Of a stretch of DNA of 64,000 bases, positions 31,027 to 40,308 are shown piece after piece. The DNA comes from Streptomyces rugosispiralis. Its GTDB lineage: Bacteria > Actinomycetota > Actinomycetes > Streptomycetales > Streptomycetaceae. Positions within the stretch are counted from its first letter, which is position 1. Every line of letters begins with the position of its first letter. The stretch covers positions 1 to 64,000 of the forward strand of contig NZ_JANIAA010000019.1 in NCBI RefSeq assembly GCF_024505145.1, in the 5' to 3' direction. Below the pieces are notes generated by a model that was not told the origin of the DNA, made no database searches, and saw nothing but the letters and a program-made list of their open reading frames with translations. A program made the position numbers and the translations under genes.

Positions 31027-31992
31027 ATGGACGCGCTGGCGAGTCTGCTGGACGGCCCACGGGCCCGGGGGGCCTTTCTGCTGCGGGTCGTGATGGAGCC
31101 GCCCTGGGCCGTGCGAATCGAGGACCGGGCCCCGCTGTGTGTGATGACCATGGCGCGCGGCGAGGCGTGGGTGGTGCCGGACGCGGGCGAGGCGGTACGG
31201 CTGCGCCCGGGGGACGTGGTGATCGCGCGCGGCCCCGATCCGTACACGGTCGCCGACGACCCGGCGACCGCGCCCCAGGCGTGGATCCTCCCCGGTGAGG
31301 TGTGCCGTACGGCGGACGGCGCCGATCTGGCCGAGGCGATGGCGCTGGGGGTGCGCACCTGGGGCAACAGCCCGGACGGCTCGGCCGTGATGCTCATCGG
31401 CAGCTATCTGCTGGACGGCGAGATCAGCGGGCGGCTGCTGGACGCGCTGCCCCCGCTGCTGGCCCTGGACGGCGAGGTGTGGGACTGCCCCCTGATGCCC
31501 TGGCTCGGCGCGGAGATCGTCAAGGACGAGGCCGGGCAGGAGGCGGTCCTGGACCGGCTGCTGGATCTGCTGCTGATCTCGGTGCTGCGGGCCTGGTTCT
31601 CCCGGCCGGAGGGCCGGGCGCCCGGCTGGTACCGGGCGCTGGGCGACCCGGTGGTGGGCCGTGCCCTGCGGCTGCTGCAGAACAACCCGGCCCATCCGTG
31701 GACGGTGGCCGGGCTCGCCGCCGAGACGGGTGTCTCGCGGGCGGCGCTGGCCCGCCGCTTCACCGCGCTGGTGGGCGAGCCGCCCATGGCGTATCTGACC
31801 GGCTGGCGGCTGGCGCTCGCGGCGGATCTGCTCCGGGATCCGGAGCACACCCTGGCGGCGGTGGCCCGGCGGGTCGGCTACGGCAGCGCGTTCGCCCTCA
31901 GCGCCGCCTTCAAGCGCGAGCGCGGCCTGAGCCCGCGGGAGCACCGCGCGTCGGCATCAAGCGTGGCCAACGCCTCGGGCAGCAAGAGCTGA
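31027..31992 (+). CDS. AraC-family regulator with cupin sensor domain
   Basis: A 321-residue regulator. The N-terminal half (residues about 5-180) is a cupin-type ligand domain (VMTMARGEAWVV, RLRPGDVVIARGP). The C-terminal half has two helix-turn-helix motifs (TVAGLAAETGVSRAALARRF, then TLAAVARRVGYGSAFALSAA) ending in the AraC signature FKRERGLSPREHR. It starts divergently from the NmrA-family gene, a very common pair in Streptomyces, so it probably activates or represses that gene in response to a small molecule. Confidence 0.94.
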   Translation: MDALASLLDGPRARGAFLLRVVMEPPWAVRIEDRAPLCVMTMARGEAWVVPDAGEAVRLRPGDVVIARGPDPYTVADDPATAPQAWILPGEVCRTADGADLAEAMALGVRTWGNSPDGSAVMLIGSYLLDGEISGRLLDALPPLLALDGEVWDCPLMPWLGAEIVKDEAGQEAVLDRLLDLLLISVLRAWFSRPEGRAPGWYRALGDPVVGRALRLLQNNPAHPWTVAGLAAETGVSRAALARRFTALVGEPPMAYLTGWRLALAADLLRDPEHTLAAVARRVGYGSAFALSAAFKRERGLSPREHRASASSVANASGSKS

Positions 31993-32028
31993 CTCGATTT
32001 TCGCTTTCCGGGCGGGGACGCTGAAGGC

Positions 32029-32160
32029 ATGTTCCCCCGCGTCGTCTCTCCCTGCCGCGCGGGCACCGGCAACCGCCCCGATCCGCGGCATGTGCCGGAG
32101 CTGCCGCGCGGCCTGGTCCCGGCCCCCGATGGCAACGGCGGGGCCGTGCCGCGCGGCTGA
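32029..32160 (+). CDS. Possible small ORF (43 aa)
   Basis: ATG at 32029 follows GAAGG and opens a 43-codon frame (MFPRVVSPCRAGTGNRP and so on) that ends before the convergent glycosyltransferase. Pro/Arg-rich composition without hydrophobic core makes a structured protein unlikely. It is kept only because a ribosome site is present. Confidence 0.2.
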   Translation: MFPRVVSPCRAGTGNRPDPRHVPELPRGLVPAPDGNGGAVPRG

Positions 32161-32181
32161 GCGCCCGTCACATGGGCCGTC

Positions 32182-33372
32182 TCAGCCCGCGGGCGCGCCG
32201 CGCCGCGGCATCCGGCTGACCGGCGGCACCCGCAGACAGCCGTCCGGGCCGCAGGTGGTGGTGCGGTCGTAGAGGTCCATCAGACGGCGGGCGCCGCGGG
32301 CGATGTCGTAGCGGTCGACGGCGTCCGGGACCGGGAAGCGCAGCGGGCCCTGGGCGGCCTGTGCGCGCAGGGCGGCGGCGAGGGCGGCCGGGCCGGAGGC
32401 GATGCGGCGGGCGCCGGGCGCGGCACCGTCGGGGAGTTCGTCGAGGGCGGGGCAGACGGTGTGCAGCACCGGCAGCCCGGCCGCGAGCCCCTCCAGCGCC
32501 GCGAGGCCGAACGCCTCCTCGGCGGACGGCGAGACCAGGACGTCCATGGCGGCCAGCAGCGCGGGCAGCCCCGCGGGCCGGTCGTCGGCCGGGGCCACCG
32601 CGCCGTCCCGCTCCCCCAGCAGCCGGACCCGGTCGGCCACGCCGAGCCGGGCGGCCAGGTCCTCGAGCGCGGGACGCTCGGGGCCCTCGCCGACCAGCAG
32701 CAGCCGGGCGTCCGGCACCTCGGCGACGGCACGCACCGCCGTGTCGAACCGCTTGTCCGCCACCAGCCGGCCCACCCCGCCCACCACGAAGGCCCGTTCG
32801 GGGATGCCGAGGCGGGCGCGGGCGGCCGCCCGCGCGGTCGGCTCGAAGCGGAAGTGGCGGGCGTCGATCCCGTTGGGCACCAGATGGATCCGGCGGTTGG
32901 GCACGCCCCAGTCGCGCAGCCGGTCGGCGACGGCGGCCGAGACGGCGACGGTGGCCGAGCCAAGCCGCTCGGCGGCGAGATAGCGAGTACGGCGGGCGGC
33001 GTTGAGCGGACGGCCGTCGATCCGCCGCTCGCCCAGGCTGTGTTCGGTGGCGATCACCGCCCGCACCCCGGCCAGCCGGGCGGCGATCCGGCCGAGCACA
33101 CACGCCCGGTACAGATGGGTGTGCACCAGGTCGTAGCCGCCGGACCGGATGATCCGCACCAGCCTGGGCACGGTGGTGAGCTGCCGCTCACGCCCGTCGC
33201 CCAGGGGCAGATGGGTGACCGGGATGCCGTCCGCGCGGATGCCGTGCGCGGTGGCGCCGGGGCCCGAGAGGGCGATGACGTCACAGCGCACCGGCATATG
33301 GCGCAGCAGCAGCCGCAGTTGCTGTTCGGCTCCTCCGGCCCCGAGGCGGGAGATGATGTGCAGGACTCTCAT
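32182..33372 (-). CDS. Family 4 glycosyltransferase
   Basis: A 396-residue GT-B glycosyltransferase. The N-terminal half starts MRVLHIISRLGAGGAEQQL, has DLVHTHLYRA and VIATEHS, and the C-terminal half holds VGGVGRLVADKRFD, LLLVGEGPERPAL and SPSAEEAFGLAALE, the donor-binding E-x7-E motif. It transfers a sugar to a lipid- or polymer-linked acceptor in most relatives. It is divergent from the processive GT2 gene 279 bp away, so both may build the same glycan. ATG at 33372 fits the family; ATG at 33390 has GGAGG too close to be useful. Confidence 0.9.
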   Translation of the reverse strand: MRVLHIISRLGAGGAEQQLRLLLRHMPVRCDVIALSGPGATAHGIRADGIPVTHLPLGDGRERQLTTVPRLVRIIRSGGYDLVHTHLYRACVLGRIAARLAGVRAVIATEHSLGERRIDGRPLNAARRTRYLAAERLGSATVAVSAAVADRLRDWGVPNRRIHLVPNGIDARHFRFEPTARAAARARLGIPERAFVVGGVGRLVADKRFDTAVRAVAEVPDARLLLVGEGPERPALEDLAARLGVADRVRLLGERDGAVAPADDRPAGLPALLAAMDVLVSPSAEEAFGLAALEGLAAGLPVLHTVCPALDELPDGAAPGARRIASGPAALAAALRAQAAQGPLRFPVPDAVDRYDIARGARRLMDLYDRTTTCGPDGCLRVPPVSRMPRRGAPAG

Positions 33373-33650
33373 CGGGCGACTGCGCCCCATCCTCCGTATT
33401 CCGATGGGCTTCGATCGGTGCCGACCCTGCCAGACGGCGGGATGTAAATCACGTAAGACGCGCGCCGCTGGGCCGTCGGAGTGGCTGCCTTACGGACCGT
33501 CAACAAAGGCGCGCCGAATATCCGATGTACACGCTCATGCCCCATGGGATTGTTACCTTCTCATCTCGCGCGATGACCTGAAGAATATGGCCCGTATGGG
33601 TCATCGTGGCGCGACATTCGGTTCGAGCCAGCCCCCGCGGGAGTGCCCAG

Positions 33651-35546
33651 ATGTCTGCACCGACCCCCGTCAGAGATTCCCCCCGGAAAACCACCGCACG
33701 CGCCGTGGCCGGCCCGCCGCCCGCGCGTACCGCGTCGGATTCCCGCGTCCCGCGTCACCGTCCCACTCCGGTGTACGAGTACAAGCGGTACAGCGAACTG
33801 GCGGGCCCGCTGACCAAGGCCCCCACGGAACGCCCCTACCGGGTGCGCTGCCGGAGCCTGCTGGCGCAGGAGCCGCACCGGATCCGTGCCGCGCTGCTGC
33901 TGTGCGCGGCGCCGGTGTGCTCGGCGGTGCTGCTGGTGTGGCTGCTGCACCCGGACCACTGGGTGGAGCGCGACTACGCGCCGGGGTGGCAGCGGGCCGC
34001 GGACCTGGCGATGCTGGTCTCGATCGCGCTGATCGAGGGGTTTCGCCTGTTCACGGTCGTCTCCAACGCCCATGCCACGCTGGTGGCGCGGGATCCGGTG
34101 CCGGTGGTGGCCGAGCCGGGGACCCGGGTGGCGTTCCTGACCAGCTTCGTGCCCGGCAAGGAGCCGATCGCGATGGTCCGGGCCACGCTGGAGGGGGCGG
34201 TGCGGATCCGGCACACCGGACCGCTGGACGTCTGGCTGCTCGACGAGGGGGACGACGACGAGGTCAAGGCGCTGTGCAAGCGGCTGGGCGTACGGCACTT
34301 CTCCCGCAAGGGCGTCGAGAAGTGGAATCAGCCGAAGGGCGCTTTCCGGGCGCGGACCAAGCACGGGAATTACAACGCCTGGCTGGACGCGCACGGCGAC
34401 GCCTATGAATTCATGGCGTGTGTGGACACCGACCATGTGCCGCTGCCCAACTTCCTGGAGCGCATGCTGGGTTACTTCCGGGATCCGGATATCGCCTTCG
34501 TGGTGGGACCGCAGGTCTACGGGAATTACGACACCCCGGTCACCAAGGCCGCCGAAAGCCAGCAGTTCCTTTTCCACGCACTGATCCAGCGGGCCGGAAA
34601 CGCCTATGGCGGCGCGATGTTCGTGGGCACCAACAACGCGGTGCGGATCAGCGCGCTGCGCTCGATCGGCGGGCTGTACGACTCGATCACCGAGGACATG
34701 GCCACCGGCTTCGAGCTGCACCGCCACCGCAACCCGGCGACCAGGAAGAAGTGGCGCTCGGTCTACACGCCCGACGTGCTCGCGGTCGGCGAGGGTCCGA
34801 GCACCTGGACGGACTTCTTCACCCAGCAGATGCGGTGGAGCCGCGGCACCTACGAGACCGTGCTCAAGCAGTTCTGGAAGGGCCTGTTCACCCTGTCGCC
34901 CGGCAAGCTGCTGAACTACTCGCTGATGATCGCGTACTACCCGATGACCGCGGTCAACTGGCTCCTCTCCGCGCTGTCGTGCGCACTGTTCCTGGTGCTG
35001 GGCGCCGCCGGGATCCACATCCCGGCCGAGATGTGGATGATGCTCTACAGCGACGCGGCGATGCTCCAGATCGGGCTGTACGTCTGGAACCGGCGGCACA
35101 ATGTCTCCCCGCATGAGCCGGAGGGCTCCGGCGGGCTGGCCGGGATGCTGCTCTCGGCGCTGTCCGCCCCGATCTACGCCAAGTCGCTGTGCGACGCGCT
35201 GCTGCGGCGCACCAGCCGGTTCGTGGTCACGCCCAAGGGCGACTCGTCCAGCCCCGACCGGCTCACCACGTTCCGTATCCATCTGCTGTGGGCCGGGGTG
35301 TTCGGCTCCTCGCTGACCGCCTCGTTCTTCCTGGGGCACACCCATGCGGTGATGCGGATCTGGGCGGTGCTCGCCCTGGCCCTGTGTCTGGCTCCGGTGG
35401 CGATCTGGTCGGTGGGGCTGCTGCGCCGCGACCGGAAGCGTCCGGCGCGCGGCACGGTGCCGACGGCGCGCGACGCGGCCAGCCCCTGCGCGCCACCGAA
35501 GGACAAGGACAGGGAGAAGGAGAAGGCGCCGGTCTGCGCGCTGTGA
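33651..35546 (+). CDS. Processive family 2 glycosyltransferase (cellulose synthase-like)
   Basis: A 631-residue membrane enzyme of the BcsA/CslA type. Two N-terminal helices, then the catalytic domain with the four synthase signatures (WLLDEGDDDEVK; DTDHVP as DxD; ITEDMATG; and QQMRWSRGT as QxxRW), then five or six C-terminal helices. Such enzymes polymerise a beta-linked glycan while pushing it through the membrane. No PilZ domain is visible. ATG at 33651 has GGGAG 7 nt upstream. A secreted GH6 lipoprotein is encoded convergently right behind it. That recalls the Streptomyces cslA-glxA-cslZ locus, but no copper oxidase GlxA gene is present here. Confidence 0.93.
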   Translation: MSAPTPVRDSPRKTTARAVAGPPPARTASDSRVPRHRPTPVYEYKRYSELAGPLTKAPTERPYRVRCRSLLAQEPHRIRAALLLCAAPVCSAVLLVWLLHPDHWVERDYAPGWQRAADLAMLVSIALIEGFRLFTVVSNAHATLVARDPVPVVAEPGTRVAFLTSFVPGKEPIAMVRATLEGAVRIRHTGPLDVWLLDEGDDDEVKALCKRLGVRHFSRKGVEKWNQPKGAFRARTKHGNYNAWLDAHGDAYEFMACVDTDHVPLPNFLERMLGYFRDPDIAFVVGPQVYGNYDTPVTKAAESQQFLFHALIQRAGNAYGGAMFVGTNNAVRISALRSIGGLYDSITEDMATGFELHRHRNPATRKKWRSVYTPDVLAVGEGPSTWTDFFTQQMRWSRGTYETVLKQFWKGLFTLSPGKLLNYSLMIAYYPMTAVNWLLSALSCALFLVLGAAGIHIPAEMWMMLYSDAAMLQIGLYVWNRRHNVSPHEPEGSGGLAGMLLSALSAPIYAKSLCDALLRRTSRFVVTPKGDSSSPDRLTTFRIHLLWAGVFGSSLTASFFLGHTHAVMRIWAVLALALCLAPVAIWSVGLLRRDRKRPARGTVPTARDAASPCAPPKDKDREKEKAPVCAL

Positions 35547-35563
35547 CCGTCCGGCCGAGGTCC

Positions 35564-35655
35564 GCGCCCCGAAGGGGCGCGGGGAACTGCGCGACCGGCC
35601 ACTACGGCGCCGCAGCCGATCGGCGGCAGGTCAGGGGGCACTCCCAGCGGAGCGC
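35564..35655. terminator. Hairpin plus dispersed Streptomyces intergenic repeat
   Basis: GCGCCCC-gaa-GGGGCGC (35564-35580) is a tight stem-loop between convergent genes. It is the start of a longer element (GGGGAACTGCGCGACCGG, ending near CAGCGGAGCG) of a kind I know as very frequent between Streptomyces genes. It should terminate transcription from both sides. Confidence 0.75.
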
Positions 35656-36642
35656 TTAGTGGGGGGCGTTCCGGGCCAGGTCGAGGGCGTACTTGGTCCA
35701 CCAGTGGCCCGCCGGAGGGCCGCCGTTGCAGGTGCCGTCGGACTCCCCGGGCCGTTTGATCCACAGATAGGCGTCCACGAGGGGATCCCCGGTGTGGGTG
35801 CTGGGCGGCTCGCCCAGCGCCCGCCCCGGCGGGTTGCACCAGGAGTCCCGCGCCCGGATGCCGTGCCGGGCCGCGCCGTGGTCCCGCAGCGGGCCGTTGC
35901 CGTTGCGGCTGGTGTCGATGACGAAGTGGGCCTTGTCGAGGGCGGTGGAGAGCCGATGGCCGTACGCCTTGGTGCGGCGGGTCGGCTGGAAGTTGGAGAC
36001 GTTCAGCGCGAAGCCGTCCGCCTGCTCGATACCGGCCTCGCGCAGCGGGCGCACCAGCCGGGCGGGTTTCTTGATCCAGCCCGGGTTCCCCGCGTCCAGG
36101 TACACCCGGACGTGGGGCAGCGCGGCGAACAGGGCGACCGCGTCGCGCAGCATCTCCAGCCGGGCCTTGCGCAGCTTGCGCGGCACACAGCCGTCGACCA
36201 GTTGGGCCACCGCGTCGGGCTCCAGGACGACGATCGCCCTGCGATCGCCGATGCCGAGCGTGAACTGCTCGATCCACCACCGGTAGGCCATGCGGTTCCG
36301 CGCGCCGCCCGCCGAGTACCGGCCACAGTCGCGGTACGGGATGTGATAGGCCACCAGAACCGGGGTGGAGCCGGTCCGCGCCGCCGATTCGGTGATGGAG
36401 CGGGCCCGTTCCCGGGGCGGCGCGGGGCCGAACCACTCCGCGACGGGCTGCTGGGCGATCTGCCGGATGAGCGCGGCGTCGCCGTTCTTCCCCTCGTGTT
36501 CTCGCTCATGAGCCTGCCGGGCGGCGGGGCTGTCCGGGTTCACCCAGAGCCCGCCGCGCCGCAGCGGGGACTCGAACATGCGGCACCCACTCAGCGGAAG
36601 CATCACCGCGAGACATACCGCGGCATGCAGCCAAAGCCGCAT
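35656..36642 (-). CDS. Secreted GH6 endoglucanase-like lipoprotein
   Basis: A 328-residue glycoside hydrolase family 6 protein (endoglucanase/cellobiohydrolase). The first 20 residues are a lipoprotein signal with lipobox LSGC and lipidated Cys20, so it is anchored outside the membrane. Catalytic-domain motifs are VLVAYHIPYRDCGRYSAGGA (with the conserved Asp of RDC), IVVLEPDAVAQL (acid Asp of EPD), VYLDAGNPGW and FVIDTSRNGNGP. It cleaves beta-1,4-glucan. Beside the glycan synthase it probably trims or releases the new polymer, as CslZ does. Confidence 0.93.
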   Translation of the reverse strand: MRLWLHAAVCLAVMLPLSGCRMFESPLRRGGLWVNPDSPAARQAHEREHEGKNGDAALIRQIAQQPVAEWFGPAPPRERARSITESAARTGSTPVLVAYHIPYRDCGRYSAGGARNRMAYRWWIEQFTLGIGDRRAIVVLEPDAVAQLVDGCVPRKLRKARLEMLRDAVALFAALPHVRVYLDAGNPGWIKKPARLVRPLREAGIEQADGFALNVSNFQPTRRTKAYGHRLSTALDKAHFVIDTSRNGNGPLRDHGAARHGIRARDSWCNPPGRALGEPPSTHTGDPLVDAYLWIKRPGESDGTCNGGPPAGHWWTKYALDLARNAPH

Positions 36643-36849
36643 AACGGATGTTCTTGCACCTTTCTCTCGCATGCGACGCATCATGGCACCGGGTGTCGCG
36701 GGTTCAGTGGACGCGGCGATCGTGGCCACCGGTTTGGGGCCCGCGTCCCCGGTCCGGGTGGCCGTCCCGGGGAGTCCCGGTGGCCGTCCCGGGAGTCCCG
36801 GCGTCCTCGGCGCTTCGGTGCCCCCTGAGCGGCCCCCTCAGCGGCCCCC

Positions 36850-37545
36850 TCAGCGCTCCCGGCGCTCCCGGCGCTCCCGCGCGTCCTCGTCCGTACGCCA
36901 CAGCGGGTGCTCCCGGGCCGCCCACGCCCGCTCGACCCGGCCGGTGCGCATCCCGCGCCGGGCCTCCGGATCGGCGAGCGCCTTGCCGATATGGCCGAGC
37001 AGGACGATGCCGATGGCCAGCGCCAGCCAGTCGTGGACGAAGGTGGCGCTGGTGCGCCACACCAGCGGGGCCAGACCGGTGAACCACATCAGCAGCCCGG
37101 TGCCCGCCATCACCAGCACCGCGCCCGCGATGTACCCCGCGTACAGCTTCTGCCCGGCGTTGAACTTCCCCGCCGGGCGCTCCTGCGGCCGGTGGTCGCG
37201 CCGCAGCGCCGCGCGCAGCCAGCGGCGGTCGTGCGGGCCGAAGCGGTTGAGGCGGGTGAGGTCGGCGCGGAAGGCCCGGGAGACGAGGCCGAGCAGGGCC
37301 GGGAGGGGCGTCAGGATGCCGGTCCACTCATGGACGGTGACGACGAGCGCACGCCGTCCGACGAGTTCGGCGAGCGCGGGCAGATAGAGACAGGCCGCGC
37401 TGACCACGCACGCGCCCAGCAGGAGTGCCGTGGTGCGGTGGATCCAGCGCTCGGCGGGGCTGAACCGGAGCACCCGGGAGCCGCCGTCCCGGTCCCCGGC
37501 CCGGGGCGGCGGGGCCGCCGCCGTCCGCTCAGGCGGTGGGGTCAT
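36850..37545 (-). CDS. Di-haem cytochrome b subunit (formate dehydrogenase gamma-like)
   Basis: A 231-residue membrane protein with four hydrophobic helices and histidines placed for haem (RWIHRTTALLL, VVTVHEWTGIL, FVHDWLALAIGIVLLGH). It matches the cytochrome b561/FdhI type that links a molybdoenzyme to the quinone pool. The start overlaps the end of the molybdoenzyme gene by 17 nt. The C-terminus ends in ERRERRER from a short DNA repeat. It likely moves electrons to or from the YedY-like partner. Confidence 0.88.
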   Translation of the reverse strand: MTPPPERTAAAPPPRAGDRDGGSRVLRFSPAERWIHRTTALLLGACVVSAACLYLPALAELVGRRALVVTVHEWTGILTPLPALLGLVSRAFRADLTRLNRFGPHDRRWLRAALRRDHRPQERPAGKFNAGQKLYAGYIAGAVLVMAGTGLLMWFTGLAPLVWRTSATFVHDWLALAIGIVLLGHIGKALADPEARRGMRTGRVERAWAAREHPLWRTDEDARERRERRER

Positions 37546-38263
37546 CGTCGCGTCCGTTCGACCTGCCGACCCAGGCGTCGACGTCATAGCCCCGCTCCTC
37601 CCAATAACCGGGCCGCACCTCATCCGTGACGGTGATACCGGAGAGCCATTTCGCCGACTTGTAGAAGTACATCGGCGCCACATACAGCCGCACCGGCCCG
37701 CCGTGGGAGTGGCCGAGCGGCTTGTCCCGCAGCTTCAGCGTGACCAGCACATCCGGCCGCCGCGCCTGGTCGAGGGTCAGGCTCTCGCTGTACGCGCCGT
37801 CGAAGCAGGTGAAGCGGACCGCCTTGGCGCCTCGGCGCACCCCGGCGGCGTCGAGCAGCGCCGACAGCCGCACCCCCTCGAACGGGGTCTCGGGCACCCG
37901 CCAGCCGGTGACGCACTGGACATCGCGCACCAGGCGGGTCTGCGGCAGCGCACGCAGATCGGCGAGGCGGTACGCGCCGGGCTTGTCGACGAGCCCGTCG
38001 ACGGTGAGGCGGTAGCTGTCGGCGTCCTTGTGGGGCACGGAGGAGGTGACGGAGTAGTAGCGGAAGCCGCCGCCGTTGGGGAGGAGTCCGGTCACCCCCG
38101 TCGGGTCCTTGTCGGCCACCGCGCCCAGGGCGGTCTCCAGCCTGCCCTGGAGCCAGGGGGCCGCGGCCATCGCGCCCGCGCCGAGGCCCAGCATGCCGAG
38201 GACGAGGCGCCGGCCGACGGGCGTGCCGTCGCCGTCCGATCCGGCACCGGTGTTGGGGTCCAT
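37529..38263 (-). CDS. YedY/MsrP-like molybdopterin-dependent oxidoreductase
   Basis: A 244-residue member of the sulfite-oxidase-fold family. After a twin-Arg-like N-terminus (GRRLVLGMLGLGAG), which suggests export or anchoring, comes the molybdenum-ligating Cys in DVQCVTGW and the conserved RFTCFDGAYSESLTL and GHSHGGPVRLYVAPMYFYK stretches. E. coli MsrP repairs methionine sulfoxide on envelope proteins with a cytochrome b partner (MsrQ). Here the partner is a formate-dehydrogenase-type cytochrome encoded next to it. The substrate is not known. Confidence 0.9.
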   Translation of the reverse strand: MDPNTGAGSDGDGTPVGRRLVLGMLGLGAGAMAAAPWLQGRLETALGAVADKDPTGVTGLLPNGGGFRYYSVTSSVPHKDADSYRLTVDGLVDKPGAYRLADLRALPQTRLVRDVQCVTGWRVPETPFEGVRLSALLDAAGVRRGAKAVRFTCFDGAYSESLTLDQARRPDVLVTLKLRDKPLGHSHGGPVRLYVAPMYFYKSAKWLSGITVTDEVRPGYWEERGYDVDAWVGRSNGRDDDPTA

Positions 38264-38397
38264 GGATCGATGAGAGCACCGGGCGGGGGTGGTGCGCCAT
38301 CTCCTGCCGGGATTCGTCAGACTTCGGTAAGACTCTGGAGCCGGCGGCCGTGGGCGAGTGGAGCGGCGCCGGGCGACCCCACCGCCTCGATGCCGGG

Positions 38398-40053
38398 CTA
38401 CCCCACCGCCTCGGCCGCCGCCCGGCCCGCCGTACGGCCCGAGAAGAGACAGCCGCCCAGGAACGTGCCCTCCAGGGAGCGGTACCCGTGCACCCCGCCG
38501 CCGCCGAAGCCCGCCGCCTCCCCGGCCGCGTAGACGCCGGGCAGCGGTTCGCCGCCCTCGGTCAGGACGCGGGAGGAGAGGTCGGTCTCGAGGCCGCCGA
38601 GGGTCTTACGGGTCAGGATGTGCAGCCGCACGGCGATCAGCGGGCCCGCCTTGGGGTCGAGGATGCGGTGCGGGGCGGCGGTGCGGATGAGGCGGTCGGC
38701 GATGTACTTGCGGGTCCCGCGCAGGGCGGTGACCTGGAGGTCCTTGGTGTAGGGGTTGGCGATCTCGCGGTCCCGGGCGACGATCTCCCGCCGCAGTTCG
38801 GCCTCGTCGATCAGCGGCTCCTTGGTGAGCTCGTTCATCCGCCGGACCAGCGCCGGCAGCGACCGCTCGACGATGAAGTCCGCGCCGTGGTCCATGAACG
38901 CCTGGACCGGGCCCGGCGCCCCGGCCCGCCCGCGGCCGATCACATCGCGGACGCTCTTGCCGGTGAGGTCCGGGTTCTGCTCGGAGCCGGAGAGCGCGAA
39001 CTCCTTCTCGATGATCTTCCGGGTGAGCACGAACCAGGTGTGGTCGTGGCCGGTCCGCATGATGTGCTCGAGCGTGCCGAGGGTGTCGAAACCGGGGAAC
39101 AGCGGCACCGGCAACCGCTTGCCGCGCGCGTCGAACCACAGGGAGGACGGGCCGGGCAGGATGCGGATGCCGTGCCGGGGCCAGATGGGGTTCCAGTTCT
39201 GGATGCCCTCGGTGTAGTGCCACATCCGGTCGCGGTTGATGATCCGTCCGCCGGCCCCCTCGGCGATGCCGAGCATCCGGCCGTCCACATGGGCCGGGAC
39301 CCCGGAGATCATCCGCTCGGGCGGGGAGCCGAGCCGCTCGGGCCAGTTGGCGCGGACGAGGTCGTGATTGCCGCCGATGCCGCCGGAGGTGATGATCACG
39401 GCCTGGGCGCGCAGTTCGAAGGCGCCGGTGACCTCACGGCTGCTGGGCGAGCCGCGCTCGGCCCGGCTGGGCTCCAGGATGTCGCCGGTGACGGTGTCGA
39501 CCGTGCCCGCGCTGCGGGCCAGCCCCGTCACCCGGTGCCGGAAGCGCAGCTCGACCAGGCCGCGGGCGACGGCCGCCCGCACCCGCCGCTCGAAGGGGGC
39601 GACGATGCCGGGGCCGGTACCCCAGGTGATGTGGAAGCGGGGGACGGAGTTGCCGTGTCCGGTCGCGTCGTAGCCGCCGCGCTCGGCCCAGCCGACCAGC
39701 GGGAACAGCCGCAGCCCCTGGGCGTGCAGCCAGGACCGCTTCTCGCCCGCCGCGAAGTCCACGTACGCCTCGGCCCAGCGGCGCGGCCAGTGGTCCTCCT
39801 CGCGGTCGAACCCGGCCGTGCCCAGCCAGTCCTGCCAGGCGAGTTCGTGGCTGTCGCGGACGCGCAGGCGGCGCTGCTCGGGCGAGTCGACGAGGAAGAG
39901 GCCGCCGAAGGACCAGTGGGCCTGGCCGCCGAGCGACTGCTCGGGCTCCTGGTCGAGCAGGATCACCTTGCGGCCGGCGTCGGCCAGCTCGGCGGTGGCG
40001 GCGAGGCCCGCGAGCCCCGCGCCGACCACGATGACATCCGCGTCGTACGCCAT
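38398..40053 (-). CDS. FAD-binding dehydrogenase (fumarate reductase/KstD family)
   Basis: A 551-residue flavoprotein. The FAD loop DVIVVGAGLAGLAATAEL is at the N-terminus, followed by QSLGGQAHWSFGGLF, and the C-terminal ADP-binding motif is GVYAAGEAAGFGGGGVHGY. The overall pattern matches the FAD-binding dehydrogenase/3-ketosteroid-dehydrogenase-like proteins of actinomycetes. No steroid genes surround it, so the substrate is left open. ATG at 40053 gives the standard MAYDADVIVVG start. Confidence 0.9.
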   Translation of the reverse strand: MAYDADVIVVGAGLAGLAATAELADAGRKVILLDQEPEQSLGGQAHWSFGGLFLVDSPEQRRLRVRDSHELAWQDWLGTAGFDREEDHWPRRWAEAYVDFAAGEKRSWLHAQGLRLFPLVGWAERGGYDATGHGNSVPRFHITWGTGPGIVAPFERRVRAAVARGLVELRFRHRVTGLARSAGTVDTVTGDILEPSRAERGSPSSREVTGAFELRAQAVIITSGGIGGNHDLVRANWPERLGSPPERMISGVPAHVDGRMLGIAEGAGGRIINRDRMWHYTEGIQNWNPIWPRHGIRILPGPSSLWFDARGKRLPVPLFPGFDTLGTLEHIMRTGHDHTWFVLTRKIIEKEFALSGSEQNPDLTGKSVRDVIGRGRAGAPGPVQAFMDHGADFIVERSLPALVRRMNELTKEPLIDEAELRREIVARDREIANPYTKDLQVTALRGTRKYIADRLIRTAAPHRILDPKAGPLIAVRLHILTRKTLGGLETDLSSRVLTEGGEPLPGVYAAGEAAGFGGGGVHGYRSLEGTFLGGCLFSGRTAGRAAAEAVG

Positions 40054-40308
40054 GGTGTGGTGTCCCGTTCTCGTGAGCCCGCCGACGGCCACCGGCGGTG
40101 TGCCGACGGTGTACCGCCGGAGCCATGACCGCCGATCCTGCCTACCGGCTAGTACGGCGTCAACCCGGGGCGTGGGAGCGGTTTCCCGCCGCCGCCGTAC
40201 CCGTGCCGAATGGTCAACTTCCTCCGCGCAACCTGGGCGTGGAAGAAAGGGTCACATTCGTTCACCGACATTGGACAGGGTTCGGCCAAACGGGCATCAT
40301 CATCGACC

